64,000 nucleotides of DNA from Massilia soli. Its GTDB lineage: Bacteria > Pseudomonadota > Gammaproteobacteria > Burkholderiales > Burkholderiaceae_D. This document shows, piece by piece, positions 18,423-27,415 of this stretch (positions within the stretch are counted from its first letter, which is position 1; every line of letters begins with the position of its first letter). The translations under genes and the position numbers were made by a program. The notes below the pieces were generated by a model. The model did not search any database. It worked only from the letters and a program-made list of their open reading frames with translations, and was not told where the DNA came from. The stretch spans positions 372,001 through 436,000 of the forward strand of contig NZ_JAFBIL020000004.1 of the NCBI RefSeq assembly GCF_016809835.1. The letters are read 5' to 3'.

Positions 18423-19277
18423 TTAGGGCGCAATCAGCGCATCATGAATCCGCCTGGCGACTTCCTTATCGCTCAGGTAGCCAGCGATACCATGACGGTT
18501 TTCGGTGAAATTTTCCACGGAGGTCATGTTCTCGATGGGCGGGAACACGGCGAAGTGCTCTGATGTAAGCGGATACAGCGCAACAACGTCGCGCTCATCC
18601 ATGGCATTAAACCAGCGCGCTGCCGCCGCCGGATGCGACACCGGCTGCAATTTGCGCTTGACCGCGCGAATCGCCAATGGCGACCCGAGCGTGACAAAAA
18701 GCGGCACCCTCAGCTGGGCGCTCTGCAGCACGTTGTAGGCGATGACGGTGCCCAGCGAATGGCTGACGACCACCGCCTCGCTGCCCGGCACAAAGGCCGC
18801 GCGCACGCCGTCGTCCATTACGTTGCGCAGGTCCTTGCGGTACAGGTACTGGAAGACGTCGTTGGTAAATAACGCCACGCCGGCGGCGCTGGCAAACGGA
18901 ACGGTCTTGTCGAGGACGCTTAGGAAGGCCTGGACCCAGCCCCAGTTCAGCGGTCCCCTCTGCCTGCCAGGGTCATCCGGCATGCCAATGGCGGCTTTTA
19001 GTTCGGCAAGGTACTCGGTGAAGAATTCTTCTTCAGGCGAGGACGGCGCGACGCCACGCACGACGATGTCAACCGCGTCGTCAAGGCTCGATCCTTTGAC
19101 GATCTGGTCAAGCGTGTCGCCGTAGTATGGAAACCTGATCTCGTCGTCGGCGACAGGCAAGGTCAGGCCACTTTTCGCCAGCCCTGCTTTCAGCGCGATG
19201 ATCCACTCTTGTTTCAGCGCGGCGGCATCTTTGCCGTGCTGCGCGCGACCGTGGACGAACACCAGATGTCGTTTCAT
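18423..19277 (-). CDS. alpha/beta hydrolase partnered with CHAT protease
   Basis: 284 residues from ATG 19277, chosen because M-K-R-H-L-V-F-V-H-G starts the first strand and oxyanion H-G motif of the fold directly. The nucleophile is predicted as Ser174 in S-H-S-L-G (a variant of G-x-S-x-G), with Asp227 or Asp230 and His262 as candidate triad partners. There is no signal peptide. A hydrophobic stretch around residues 125-140 could be a lid or membrane-contacting helix. Lipase or esterase activity is likely but unproven. It lies 13 bases after the DUF4019 stop and 12 bases before the CHAT start, so all three are almost certainly one transcript. Confidence 0.85.
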   Translation of the reverse strand: MKRHLVFVHGRAQHGKDAAALKQEWIIALKAGLAKSGLTLPVADDEIRFPYYGDTLDQIVKGSSLDDAVDIVVRGVAPSSPEEEFFTEYLAELKAAIGMPDDPGRQRGPLNWGWVQAFLSVLDKTVPFASAAGVALFTNDVFQYLYRKDLRNVMDDGVRAAFVPGSEAVVVSHSLGTVIAYNVLQSAQLRVPLFVTLGSPLAIRAVKRKLQPVSHPAAAARWFNAMDERDVVALYPLTSEHFAVFPPIENMTSVENFTENRHGIAGYLSDKEVARRIHDALIAP

Positions 19278-19290
19278 TGAGTGCCTTTTG

Positions 19291-19710
19291 TCAACGGATG
19301 CTGTATGCACCCACTTTCCAACTGCCCTGCGCATCCTTGATCGGCGTGACCGTTTCGACCGCGCTTACCTTGTTTTCAAACCGCGTCTCATACTCAAGTA
19401 CAACTGTTTGCCCGGCGACCAGCTCCGGAAGGGTTTCCGTGTAGCTGGCCAGCTTTAATCTCCGCGCAAGCACGGCGCCAAGCGGCGCGCGCAGCGCACG
19501 GGTGCGCGCCTCCCAGGTCTGCCGGGGAACGGCGCGCTGTAGCTGCACAGCAGCCTGGTCCCAGCTGGCGCCGTACTGAGCGGAGTCGAGCAGGTCAAGC
19601 CAGGCGACTGCGGCCTCCTGGCCTTTGTGCACGGCACTGGCGCGCTCTGCGCTGGCAACGGGAACGATCGACATGCTGGCAACGAGGATGGCTGCATGGA
19701 TAGTGCGCAT
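19291..19710 (-). CDS. DUF4019 secreted protein
   Basis: 139 residues with a signal peptide ending S-V-A-S-A in the first 22 residues or so. The pattern A-V-x-W-L-x-L-L-D followed by Y-x-x-S-W-D-Q-A-A and the C-terminal W-K-V-G-A-Y is that of DUF4019, a small exported domain of unknown function. A good ribosome binding site (GGGAGG) precedes the ATG at 19710. It is the first gene of the operon that continues into the alpha/beta hydrolase and CHAT genes; its export sets it apart from the two cytosolic-looking partners. Confidence 0.82.
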   Translation of the reverse strand: MRTIHAAILVASMSIVPVASAERASAVHKGQEAAVAWLDLLDSAQYGASWDQAAVQLQRAVPRQTWEARTRALRAPLGAVLARRLKLASYTETLPELVAGQTVVLEYETRFENKVSAVETVTPIKDAQGSWKVGAYSIR

Positions 19711-19745
19711 ATCGGTTGCCTCCCATTGAAAAGCAGGACGTTTTA

Positions 19746-19751
19746 ATTATA
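19746..19751 (-). promoter_or_regulatory. -10 element of the DUF4019-hydrolase-CHAT operon
   Basis: A perfect TATAAT on the minus strand 36 bases upstream of the DUF4019 start. No good -35 is seen at the usual spacing, so an activator may be needed. Confidence 0.4.
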
Positions 19752-19912
19752 GTCCGGGCAATTCCAAGGCGCCGTTCAGCTCCAGGGGCCCCATGTCTTC
19801 CCAGGGCCGGCCAGCGGCCGGCCTGAAGGCGCAAGCTTCGGAACCGGGTCTTTTCACATGAGGATCTGCGCTGCGGGAATGACACTGAAACGTCTTGAAT
19901 GCCGGAACCGGC

Positions 19913-19986
19913 TGGAGCGGGTGAAGGGAATCGAACCCTCGTCGTAAGCTTGGGAAGCTTCTGCTCTACCATTGAGCTACACCCGC
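19913..19986 (-). tRNA. tRNA-Gly (CCC anticodon)
   Basis: On the minus strand the 74-base gene folds as a cloverleaf. The acceptor stem starts GCGGGTG and pairs with CACCCGC, the D arm is GCTC/GAGC, and the anticodon loop is TTCCCAA giving anticodon CCC. The T arm contains GGTTCGATTCC and CCA is encoded at the 3' end. The outermost anticodon-stem pair (G27-A43) is mismatched. CCC with the acceptor sequence identifies glycine. Confidence 0.95.
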
Positions 19987-20106
19987 GGACACCGCATTCT
20001 ACTTGGGTTCGGCCACCTGATACAAATTTCAACGCATCCGCGGCTGAGCCGGCCGCTCCATGCCTTTCGGCAACCTGGTCATAGCTTTTTCAATCACACC
20101 GATTAA

Positions 20107-20140
20107 TACAACCAATGAGGAGTCGGCTCGGATTGGTGTA
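20107..20140. promoter_or_regulatory. inverted repeat upstream of ahpC, possible redox-regulator site
   Basis: TACAACCAAT (20107-20116) is mirrored with one extra base by ATTGGTGTA (20132-20140), 70 bases before the ahpC start. The position fits an activator site such as OxyR, but the ATAG-N7-CTAT pattern of OxyR sites is not clearly present, so the regulator is unassigned. Confidence 0.35.
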
Positions 20141-20210
20141 TCATGTTTTCAATGAGTTCTTCTCATTCGATAGTTTTTATTAACCGACACACAGCTACGA
20201 GGACCTTCCC

Positions 20211-20774
20211 ATGTCTCTGATCAACACTCAAGTTCCAGCTTTCAAAACCCAAGCTTTCCACAACGGCAAATTCGTCGAAGTCTCGGACGAAAACCTCAAA
20301 GGCAAGTGGTCGGTCATCATCTTCATGCCTGCCGCGTTCACCTTCAACTGCCCAACCGAAGTCGAAGATGCAGCTGACAACTATGCAGAGTTCCAGAAGG
20401 CCGGTGCCGAGGTGTACATCGTTACCACCGACACCCACTTCTCGCACAAAGTCTGGCACGAGACCTCGCCAGCCGTTGGCAAAGCCCAGTTCCCGCTGGT
20501 CGGCGACCCAACCCACGCACTGACCCGCGCATTCGGCGTGCACATCGAAGAAGAAGGCCTGGCACTGCGCGGCACCTTCATCGTCAACCCGGACGGCGTC
20601 ATCAAGACCATGGAAGTCCATGACAACGCCATCGCGCGCGACGTCAAGGAAACCCTGCGCAAGCTGAAGGCTGCCCAGTTCGTTGCTGCGAACCCAGGCC
20701 AGGTTTGCCCTGCCAAGTGGAACGAAGGCCAGAAGACCCTGACCCCATCGCTCGACCTGGTCGGCAAGATCTAA
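20211..20774 (+). CDS. ahpC: alkyl hydroperoxide reductase subunit C (peroxiredoxin)
   Basis: 187 residues, the same length and numbering as E. coli AhpC. The peroxidatic Cys47 lies in F-N-C-P-T-E (F-V-C-P-T-E is more usual) and the resolving Cys166 in V-C-P-A-K-W. It reduces hydrogen peroxide, organic peroxides and peroxynitrite and is re-reduced by AhpF. The ribosome binding site CGAGGA at 20198-20203 fits the start. ahpF follows 102 bases downstream. Codon use is strongly biased, as expected for an abundant protein. Confidence 0.97.
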   Translation: MSLINTQVPAFKTQAFHNGKFVEVSDENLKGKWSVIIFMPAAFTFNCPTEVEDAADNYAEFQKAGAEVYIVTTDTHFSHKVWHETSPAVGKAQFPLVGDPTHALTRAFGVHIEEEGLALRGTFIVNPDGVIKTMEVHDNAIARDVKETLRKLKAAQFVAANPGQVCPAKWNEGQKTLTPSLDLVGKI

Positions 20775-20876
20775 ATTGTGACTGCTGAAGGGCGCGCGCC
20801 TTGCCGCCCTTCATCGCCGGGCCGCTCAGCGGCCCAGCAGTTGAAACTGCAAGGCGCTTACTTTACGGATATCGAC

Positions 20877-22472
20877 ATGCTTGACGCCACCTTAAAAACG
20901 CAATTGCAGGCCTATTTGCAGAACCTGCGCGCACCGATCACGCTCATCGCAACGCTGGACGACAGCGCCAAGAGCGCAGAGCTGCGTGAGCTGTTGGCCG
21001 AGATCGCCAGCCTGTCCGACAAAGTCAGCGTTGACGAATCGGGTACCGACGCCCGTTCGCCGTCGTTCGTGATCGCCAAGCAAGGCGAGACCCGCGGCGT
21101 GCGCTTTGCCGCGATTCCACTGGGCCACGAGTTCACCTCACTGGTGCTGGCCCTGCTGTGGACCGGCGGCCATCCGCCAAAAGTGGAAGCCGACGTGCTT
21201 GAACAGATCATGTCCCTGGACGGAGGCAATTTTGAGGTGTACATGTCCCTCTCTTGCCATAACTGCCCGGACGTCGTTCAGGCTGCCTCGCTGATGGCAA
21301 TCTACAACCCGAATATCAATACCGTGATCATCGATGGCGGTATGTATCAAGACGAAGTTGAAACCCGCCAGGTGATGGCGGTGCCGATGGTGTTCAAGGA
21401 CGACACCCTGTTCGGTTCCGGCCGCATGACGCTGGAAGAAATCGTCGCCAAGCTGGACGTCAACTCGGCCGACCGCGAAGCGACCAAGCTGAACGAGAAG
21501 GCGCCGTTCGACGTGCTGATCGTCGGCGGCGGCCCTGCCGGCGCGGCGGCTGCGGTATACGCGGCGCGCAAAGGCATCCGTGTCGGTGTGGCGGCAGAGC
21601 GCTTCGGCGGCCAGACCAATGACACCATGGCGATCGAGAACTACATCTCGGTGCTGGAGACCGACGGCCCGAAATTCGCCATGGCGCTGGAAGCCCAGGT
21701 GCGCCATTACGATGTCGACATCATGAACATGCAGCGTGCTTCGCGCATCGTTCCGGCACCAACGCCGGGCGGCCTGGTCGCCGTGCACATGGAAAACGGC
21801 GGCGTGCTGCATTCGCGCAGCGTGATCGTCTCCACCGGCGCGCGCTGGAGGAATGTCAACGTGCCGGGCGAGGCGGAGTACAAGAACAAGGGCGTGGCGT
21901 ACTGCCCTCACTGCGACGGCCCGCTGTTCAAGGGCAAGCGCGTTGCGGTAATTGGTGGCGGTAACTCCGGCATCGAAGCCGCGATCGACCTGGCCGGCCT
22001 CGTCCAGCATGTCACGGTGATCGAATTTGCCGATGCGCTCAAGGCCGACGCGGTGCTGGTAAACAAGCTGCGCAGCCTGAACAACGTGACGGTGCACGTC
22101 AATGCGCAGACCACGGAAATCACCGGCGACGGCCAGAAGGTCAATGGCATCAGCTACAAAGACCGCGTGAGCAACGAGATTCACCACGTGGGCCTGGAAG
22201 GCGTGTTCGTGCAAATCGGCCTGGTGCCAAACACCGAGTTCCTGAAGGGGACCTTGGAGCTGAGCAAATTCGGCGAAATCGTCGTCGATGCCAAGTGCCA
22301 CACCAACCTGCCGGGCGTGTTTGCAGCCGGTGACGTGACGACCGTGCCTTACAAGCAGATCGTGATCGCTGCGGGCGAGGGTTCCAAGGCTGCGCTGAGC
22401 GCGTTCGATTATCTGATCCGCCAGCCGGTCGACGTGCCGGCCGAGTCGGTCGAAGAAGCAGTAGCGGCGTAG
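20877..22472 (+). CDS. ahpF: alkyl hydroperoxide reductase subunit F
   Basis: 531 residues from ATG 20877; the frame is open further upstream but [10 protein letters not shown] aligns with the known AhpF N-terminus. The N-terminal double-thioredoxin domain carries the C-H-N-C disulfide (Cys127/Cys130). The flavoprotein part has the FAD glycine motif G-G-G-P-A-G, the NADH motif G-G-G-N-S-G and the redox pair C-P-H-C (Cys343/Cys346). AhpF passes electrons from NADH to AhpC. It ends just before a family A palindrome that separates it from the convergent LytTR regulator gene. Confidence 0.97.
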   Translation: MLDATLKTQLQAYLQNLRAPITLIATLDDSAKSAELRELLAEIASLSDKVSVDESGTDARSPSFVIAKQGETRGVRFAAIPLGHEFTSLVLALLWTGGHPPKVEADVLEQIMSLDGGNFEVYMSLSCHNCPDVVQAASLMAIYNPNINTVIIDGGMYQDEVETRQVMAVPMVFKDDTLFGSGRMTLEEIVAKLDVNSADREATKLNEKAPFDVLIVGGGPAGAAAAVYAARKGIRVGVAAERFGGQTNDTMAIENYISVLETDGPKFAMALEAQVRHYDVDIMNMQRASRIVPAPTPGGLVAVHMENGGVLHSRSVIVSTGARWRNVNVPGEAEYKNKGVAYCPHCDGPLFKGKRVAVIGGGNSGIEAAIDLAGLVQHVTVIEFADALKADAVLVNKLRSLNNVTVHVNAQTTEITGDGQKVNGISYKDRVSNEIHHVGLEGVFVQIGLVPNTEFLKGTLELSKFGEIVVDAKCHTNLPGVFAAGDVTTVPYKQIVIAAGEGSKAALSAFDYLIRQPVDVPAESVEEAVAA

Positions 22473-22480
22473 TTCTTCCA

Positions 22481-22553
22481 CGTCGTTCCCGCGCAGGCGG
22501 GAATCCATGCTGAGCATACACGCTATGGGTTCCCGCTTTCGCGGGAACGACGG
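22481..22553. repeat. family A REP-like inverted pair
   Basis: CGTCGTTCCCGCGCAGGCGG at 22481-22500 faces CGCGGGAACGACGG ending at 22553. The whole forms a long hairpin between the convergent ahpF and response regulator genes. Confidence 0.88.
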
Positions 22554-22566
22554 TTATTGCCGCCGT

Positions 22567-23316
22567 TTAGTCCCGGAACAGGTGGTTGAAGGTCCGGCTC
22601 ACTGGCAGTTTTTCGTCACTGCCGCGCAGCAGCACCTGGAGCCGCTCGGCGTCGATGCGTTCAGCGGCGGCGATGGCGCTGACATTGACCATCGTACAGC
22701 GATGGATCTGCCAGAACTGCGCCGGGTCCAGGCCGCTCATCAAATCCTTCAGGGGAATCCGTACCAGCGCCTCCGAGCCCGCCAGCACGACCCGCGTGTA
22801 CTTGGCGTCCGACTGGAAAAACAGCACCTCGTCGACATCGATCAGGCGAATCTGCTTGCCAACCGTCGCTTTGATCCATTTCATCCTCTCGCGTTTCGGC
22901 TCCGGGATCGCGGTCTTCAGCTGGCGCAGGATATCGCCCAAGTCGACCGGCGCCGCACCGAGCTTGCCGCGCAGCCGCGCGATGGCGCGTGCCAGCCGGT
23001 CCGCTTGCACCGGTTTGAGCAGGTAATCGACGACGCCCGCATCGAACGCGTCGACCGCGTACTGGTCGTAGGCAGTCACAAAAACGATATGCGCCACTTT
23101 GCCGATGCGCTCGGCCACTTCCAGGCCGGACATGCCCGGCATGCGGATATCGAGGAACACGACCTCGGGTTCATGTTCCAGAAAACCATCCCATGCGTCA
23201 TTGCCGTTCTCCGCCACCAGCACCACCTCGGCTTCAGGCCAGGCCTCCCCAAGCATCCCCAGCAGCCGTTCGCGCATCAGCGGTTCATCTTCCGCAATCA
23301 TGATTCTTGTTTTCAT
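22567..23316 (-). CDS. LytTR-family response regulator
   Basis: 249 residues. The receiver domain has E-D-E-P at the N-terminus, the phospho-acceptor Asp in V-F-L-D-I-R-M-P-G-M, and the L-L-K-P switch lysine. The C-terminal LytTR domain shows I-D-V-D-E-V-L-F-F-Q-S-D-A-K-Y and F-W-Q-I-H-R-C-T-M-V-N-V. Its start overlaps the stop of the kinase gene by four bases, so the pair is translationally coupled. Paralogous to the regulator at 3034-3741. The DNA target is unknown. Confidence 0.93.
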   Translation of the reverse strand: MKTRIMIAEDEPLMRERLLGMLGEAWPEAEVVLVAENGNDAWDGFLEHEPEVVFLDIRMPGMSGLEVAERIGKVAHIVFVTAYDQYAVDAFDAGVVDYLLKPVQADRLARAIARLRGKLGAAPVDLGDILRQLKTAIPEPKRERMKWIKATVGKQIRLIDVDEVLFFQSDAKYTRVVLAGSEALVRIPLKDLMSGLDPAQFWQIHRCTMVNVSAIAAAERIDAERLQVLLRGSDEKLPVSRTFNHLFRD

Positions 23317-24542
23317 GCTGTTTTCTGTTCGGGTGGGTGGGGGATGACAATTTCCGCCGTAATGCCAGCGCCATCGAGATTGTCGGAGAGCGTCAAGCTG
23401 GCCGCTTCCCCGTGCACCAGCTGCAAGCGGTGCCGCACGTTCTCGAGCCCGACACCGGCGCCCGGCGAGCTGCTCATGCCGGCGCCGCTATCGACAACGC
23501 GGATCACCACATTGGCGCCTGCTTGCACCGCCGACACGTGCACGTCGCCGCCGCGCAGAGTCGGTTCGATGCCATGCTTGATCGCATTTTCGACCAGCGT
23601 GAGCAGGATCATGCTTGGCATGCTGACCGCTTCCAGCGCCTCGGGCAGGTCCAGCCTGTAGCGCAGGCGGGCGCCAAGGCGCGGCTGCATGACTTGCAGG
23701 TAGGCGTCGGCCAGCTTGAACTCCTCGCTCAAGCGCGCTTGATCGCTGCGCATCTCGGTCAGGCTGGCGCGCAGGAAGGCGATCAGGTTGGCCGTCAGGC
23801 TGGCGGCCTCGGGTGCGCGGTGTTCGGCCAGCTGCTGCACGGCGCCGAGCGTATTAAACAGAAAATGCGGTTCGATCTGCGCGCGCAGCAGGCGCAGCTG
23901 CGATTCGCTCAACTCGCGCGCCATCCGCTCGCGTTCAGCTTCAAGCTGTAACTGCAGTGTCAGGGCTTCGTAATGGCGGTTTTGGAAAGCACCAATGATA
24001 ACCAGCGGAACACCGACCAGCATCATCGCGCCGAGCGTTGCCAGTACAAGCCTGCGCGGGAGATCGCCGAGAATGACATCGAGCGACTTGTCGCCATCCG
24101 CATACGAGAGGACCGCACCGGCCACGATACCGGCCATCGCCCACAGGACAATGCGCAGAAGGACCCGCGGTTTGTTGCTTGCAATCTTGCGGTAGTTGAA
24201 CCAGACCGAGATCAGGGTCATCGCGACCGTGAATCCGATCAGGTTGGCCATGATCACAATGTACGGCAACGATCTTGGGGATGGAAACAGCACATGCACC
24301 AGCAGACCAGCGGCGCTGAAAGCGAGCATCAGCTTGGCCAGCGCAATCCACAGACGGCGGCCGCGGAAGGTGACGGAAAAGTCGCGCAGCTGCTGGCGCT
24401 CGATTTGTGACAATTCCCCGATCTTCTGGGCGGCATAGCGGCGATATCCCGGCGCCAACGTATCGGCGACCCTCGGATCGTCGAGTACATTAATTTGTTC
24501 CTGTTCCCAGTCCGTCCACCACCGCGCGATTCGTTTCAGCAT
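23313..24542 (-). CDS. LytS/YehU-type sensor histidine kinase
   Basis: 409 residues. The first 80 residues are soluble and polar. Then come four hydrophobic segments between roughly residues 75 and 190, a short coiled coil (L-Q-L-E-A-E-R-E-R-M-A), and the phosphoacceptor motif I-E-P-H-F-L-F-N-T-L. The HATPase part contains E-N-A-I-K-H-G, D-S-G-A-G and G-V-G-L-E-N-V. There is no recognisable periplasmic ligand domain, so sensing is probably by the membrane region. It forms a two-gene operon with the LytTR regulator. Confidence 0.93.
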   Translation of the reverse strand: MLKRIARWWTDWEQEQINVLDDPRVADTLAPGYRRYAAQKIGELSQIERQQLRDFSVTFRGRRLWIALAKLMLAFSAAGLLVHVLFPSPRSLPYIVIMANLIGFTVAMTLISVWFNYRKIASNKPRVLLRIVLWAMAGIVAGAVLSYADGDKSLDVILGDLPRRLVLATLGAMMLVGVPLVIIGAFQNRHYEALTLQLQLEAERERMARELSESQLRLLRAQIEPHFLFNTLGAVQQLAEHRAPEAASLTANLIAFLRASLTEMRSDQARLSEEFKLADAYLQVMQPRLGARLRYRLDLPEALEAVSMPSMILLTLVENAIKHGIEPTLRGGDVHVSAVQAGANVVIRVVDSGAGMSSSPGAGVGLENVRHRLQLVHGEAASLTLSDNLDGAGITAEIVIPHPPEQKTA

Positions 24543-24661
24543 GCCGCTCCCCTGTGGCCTTTAATATAAGGCAATGAGGGAAGTCTAGGGTAGTGCTGGC
24601 GGTCAAAAAAGAGAAAGGTGACGAAGCACGAGTCCAGGGATGCGAAATACGAATCGCGGTA

Positions 24662-26179
24662 TCAGGCGGCCGGCGGGGCAGCGGACAACAGGGCCACGGC
24701 CTGCCGGAATCCGGCCACCATCGCCGCGAAGGCCTGGGCCTTGGCGTCGTCACCGGGAACCCGCAGCACGTAACTTGGATGATAGATGGCGACGATCCAC
24801 CTGCCCTCGTGCATGAACGGCTCGGCCATCGCGTCCTTCAGCGTCGCATGGGCGTCGCCCGTGACCGCCTTGAGCGCGGTACTGCCCATGGCGACGATGA
24901 CGTCGGGGCCAACCAGCCTCAGTTCGCGTTCGAGCCAGTAGCTGCACGCCTCGACCTCGCGCTGCGCCGGGGTTTTGTGGAGGCGGCGCTTGCCGCGCGG
25001 TTCCCATTTAAAGTGTTTGACGGCATTGGTGAGATACACCTTGCGCCGGTCGAGTTCCGCATCCGCCATCGCAAGGTCGAGGAGCTTGCCGGCCGGGCCG
25101 ACAAACGGTTCGCCGGCCAGGTCTTCCTGGTCGCCGGGCTGTTCGCCGACCAGCATGATGCGGGCGCGCTTCGGCCCGGCGCCATCGACCGCCTGGGTGG
25201 CGTTCTTCCACAAGTCGCAGCGGCGGCACTGGTCGAGCGACGTCGGCGCGTCGCGCTGCGGCTGCGCCTTGCTGGCGGCAATCGGGATCGCGGTGCCGGC
25301 GCGCTGCCCCACGCTGTGGGTCTGGCCGACCTTGCGCGCGCCGGCGGCCGCCTGCGTCACCATCTCCGGAACGATCGCGCCTTCCGGCAAGTTTTTCCAG
25401 AAACGTGAGGGGATATGCGAATGCAGCAGGTCGGCGTTGAGCCGTGCCGGGTTGAAGATGCTGCGGTAATAGGTCAGCCACAAGGCTTCGCCGGCGTCAT
25501 CGATGTCTTCCGGGCCGCGCATCAGCGGGCCGGTGGTGTGCAGGTTGGCGCCGTCCCACATGACACTGGCATCGGGGGTGGCGATCATCCAGCTCACCCG
25601 GCCCATGCGGCTGGCGAAGTGGCGTGCAACTTGCGGCAGCACATCGTGGCTCGGCTCGAACCAGGCCACAAATCGCGGCGGGCCAGCATCTTCGCGACGT
25701 TCGCGGAACCGGATGTAGGCGTGCATGTCGTGTTCTTCGCGGTGCACCGCCTTGACCATTGAATGCAGTTTCGCGCCGTCCTGGTCGGCTGCCGAGATCA
25801 CGTCCTTTTCGCCCTGGCTCCAGCGCCACAGCACCAGGTACAGGAATGCCCAGCGGTTCGGCACGCGGCAGCAGGCCGCGGTTTGCAGCATGTCCATCAG
25901 CTCGCGCGAGACCCTGACCGTGCTGGCCGCATCGCCGTGCGGCGCCTCGCCGGCCTGGCCCGTGCCCGCCGGTTCCTCGTCGTCGTCAAGGCACGCGACC
26001 GGGTTCGAAAACAGGTCGGCGTCATCCTTGCTGGTGACCCATTGAACCGCGTGCGGTTCGACCTTGTGCGCCAGCAGGTCGCGCGCCGCATCGCGCCACT
26101 GGCCGAAGGAGTTGACCAGCACCGGTTGGCCGGCCGCCACCGCGGCCGCCGCGCTTACGCGGCCTGGAGTTCCGTCCAT
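24662..26179 (-). CDS. UdgX family uracil-DNA-binding protein with N-terminal DUF4130 domain
   Basis: 505 residues from ATG 26179; the longer open frame upstream is only the shadow of the radical SAM gene. Residues 1 to about 270 form the DUF4130-type domain usually fused to or beside UdgX. The uracil-DNA glycosylase fold follows, with C-x-x-C at 318-321, motif G-E-Q-P-G-D-Q-E-D at 345-353, the UdgX-specific basic loop K-R-R-L-H at 397-401 and H-P-S-Y at 467-470. In mycobacterial UdgX the His of this loop (K-R-R-I-H there) bonds covalently to the abasic sugar after uracil removal; His401 is the equivalent. It overlaps the radical SAM gene by 25 bases and shares its SOS promoter. Confidence 0.93.
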   Translation of the reverse strand: MDGTPGRVSAAAAVAAGQPVLVNSFGQWRDAARDLLAHKVEPHAVQWVTSKDDADLFSNPVACLDDDEEPAGTGQAGEAPHGDAASTVRVSRELMDMLQTAACCRVPNRWAFLYLVLWRWSQGEKDVISAADQDGAKLHSMVKAVHREEHDMHAYIRFRERREDAGPPRFVAWFEPSHDVLPQVARHFASRMGRVSWMIATPDASVMWDGANLHTTGPLMRGPEDIDDAGEALWLTYYRSIFNPARLNADLLHSHIPSRFWKNLPEGAIVPEMVTQAAAGARKVGQTHSVGQRAGTAIPIAASKAQPQRDAPTSLDQCRRCDLWKNATQAVDGAGPKRARIMLVGEQPGDQEDLAGEPFVGPAGKLLDLAMADAELDRRKVYLTNAVKHFKWEPRGKRRLHKTPAQREVEACSYWLERELRLVGPDVIVAMGSTALKAVTGDAHATLKDAMAEPFMHEGRWIVAIYHPSYVLRVPGDDAKAQAFAAMVAGFRQAVALLSAAPPAA

Positions 26180-27387
26180 AGGTCCAGCTGCCTTGGCTGC
26201 TCGGCCATTGACCGGCGCAGCACTTCCGATGCGGCGGCGCCCTGCGCAGGCTTGTAATCGGCCGCGACGATGAACGGGGCGATTTTTTTCATGCTGCAGC
26301 GCAGCCGCACCAGGTCGGCATAGCGGATACGGCGCAGGCGCCGCAGCTCGACCAGCCGGCGCGCGTTGCGCAATCCGATACCGGGCACGCGCGAGATCAT
26401 GCTTTCTTCGGCCATGTTCAGGTCGAGCGGGAAATGCTCGCGGTGCGCCAGCGCCCACGCCAGCTTGGGGTCGATGTCGAGCGCCAGGTTGCCGGCTGCC
26501 GGCAGCAGCTCATTGGCCTGGAAGCCATAGCTGCGCAGTAAAAAATCGGCCTGGTACAGCCGGTGTTCGCGCTGCATCGGCGGCGGCGCCAGCGGCACGC
26601 TGCCCGGGCTTTGCGGGATCGGGCTGAACGCGGAGTAATACACGCGCTTGAGCTTGTAGCTGCCGTACAGCGTTTCGGCGGTGGACAGGATGGTCTGGTC
26701 GTCGCTGGCGTCGGCGCCGACGATCATCTGCGTGCTCTGCCCTGCCGGCGCGAACTTCGGCGACCTCGGCTCCTCGGCCTTCTCGTCGAGCTTGCGGCGG
26801 ATCGAACCCATCGCCAGCTTGATGGTGTGCACGCTCTTTTCCGGCGCCAGGCGTTCGACCGCGGCCTCGGTCGGCAATTCGATATTGACGCTGAGGCGGT
26901 CGGCATACAGACCGGCAGCCGCGATCAGCGCCGGGTCGGCGTCCGGAATGGTTTTGAGGTGGATGTAGCCACGGAACTGATGCACTTCGCGCAGCTCGCG
27001 TGCGATGGCCACCAGCTGCTCCATCGTGTAGTCGGCCGACTGGATGATGCCGGAGCTGAGGAACAGCCCATCGATGTAATTACGCAGGTAAAAATCGGTG
27101 GTCAGCTTGACGACTTCCGCCACGGAGAAGCGCGCGCGGGGCACGTTGGACGTGCGGCGGTTGACGCAGTACTGGCAATCGTAGACGCAGAAGTTGGTGA
27201 GCAGGATCTTGAGCAGCGAGACGCAGCGCCCGTCTGGCGTATAGCTGTGGCAAATGCCCATGCCGCTGGTGGCGCCGAAGCCGTCCTTGCCTTCGGACGA
27301 GCGCTTGGGCGCGCCGCTGCTGGCGCAGGACGCATCGTACTTGGCCGCATCGGCCAAAATTTCCAGTTTGTCCGTCAGTTCCATCAT
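26155..27387 (-). CDS. putative DNA modification/repair radical SAM protein
   Basis: 410 residues. The iron-sulfur motif is C-V-Y-D-C-Q-Y-C (Cys67, 71, 74), preceded by L-L-T-N-F, and the C-terminus has a helix-hairpin-helix, V-P-G-I-G-L-R-N-A, suited to DNA binding. It belongs to the family consistently paired with UdgX/DUF4130 genes, as here. The chemistry is unknown; repair or modification of DNA bases is proposed for the family. Two ATGs (27387 and 27384) are possible. A near-consensus LexA site ends 11 bases upstream of the start, so the operon should be damage-induced. Confidence 0.92.
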   Translation of the reverse strand: MMELTDKLEILADAAKYDASCASSGAPKRSSEGKDGFGATSGMGICHSYTPDGRCVSLLKILLTNFCVYDCQYCVNRRTSNVPRARFSVAEVVKLTTDFYLRNYIDGLFLSSGIIQSADYTMEQLVAIARELREVHQFRGYIHLKTIPDADPALIAAAGLYADRLSVNIELPTEAAVERLAPEKSVHTIKLAMGSIRRKLDEKAEEPRSPKFAPAGQSTQMIVGADASDDQTILSTAETLYGSYKLKRVYYSAFSPIPQSPGSVPLAPPPMQREHRLYQADFLLRSYGFQANELLPAAGNLALDIDPKLAWALAHREHFPLDLNMAEESMISRVPGIGLRNARRLVELRRLRRIRYADLVRLRCSMKKIAPFIVAADYKPAQGAAASEVLRRSMAEQPRQLDLWTELQAA

Positions 27388-27395
27388 GCGCCATT

Positions 27396-27415
27396 AACTG
27401 TATATATGTACAGTA
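27396..27415. promoter_or_regulatory. LexA (SOS) box
   Basis: AACTGTATATATGTACAGTA contains the LexA core CTG-N10-CAG at 27398-27413 and differs from the E. coli consensus at only two positions of the twenty. It overlaps the likely -10 region of the radical SAM-udgX operon on the minus strand, where bound LexA would block transcription. Confidence 0.93.

Noticed and set aside
20080-20210. OxyR site at ahpC
   Set aside because: The inverted repeat there does not show the ATAG-N7-CTAT spacing, so it is reported only as an unassigned inverted repeat.
20778-20876. AhpF start upstream of 20877
   Set aside because: Homologous AhpF proteins begin at the methionine encoded at 20877.
26180-26458. 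N-terminal extension of the UdgX gene
   Set aside because: Overlaps the radical SAM gene by nearly 300 bases and has arginine- and alanine-rich shadow composition.
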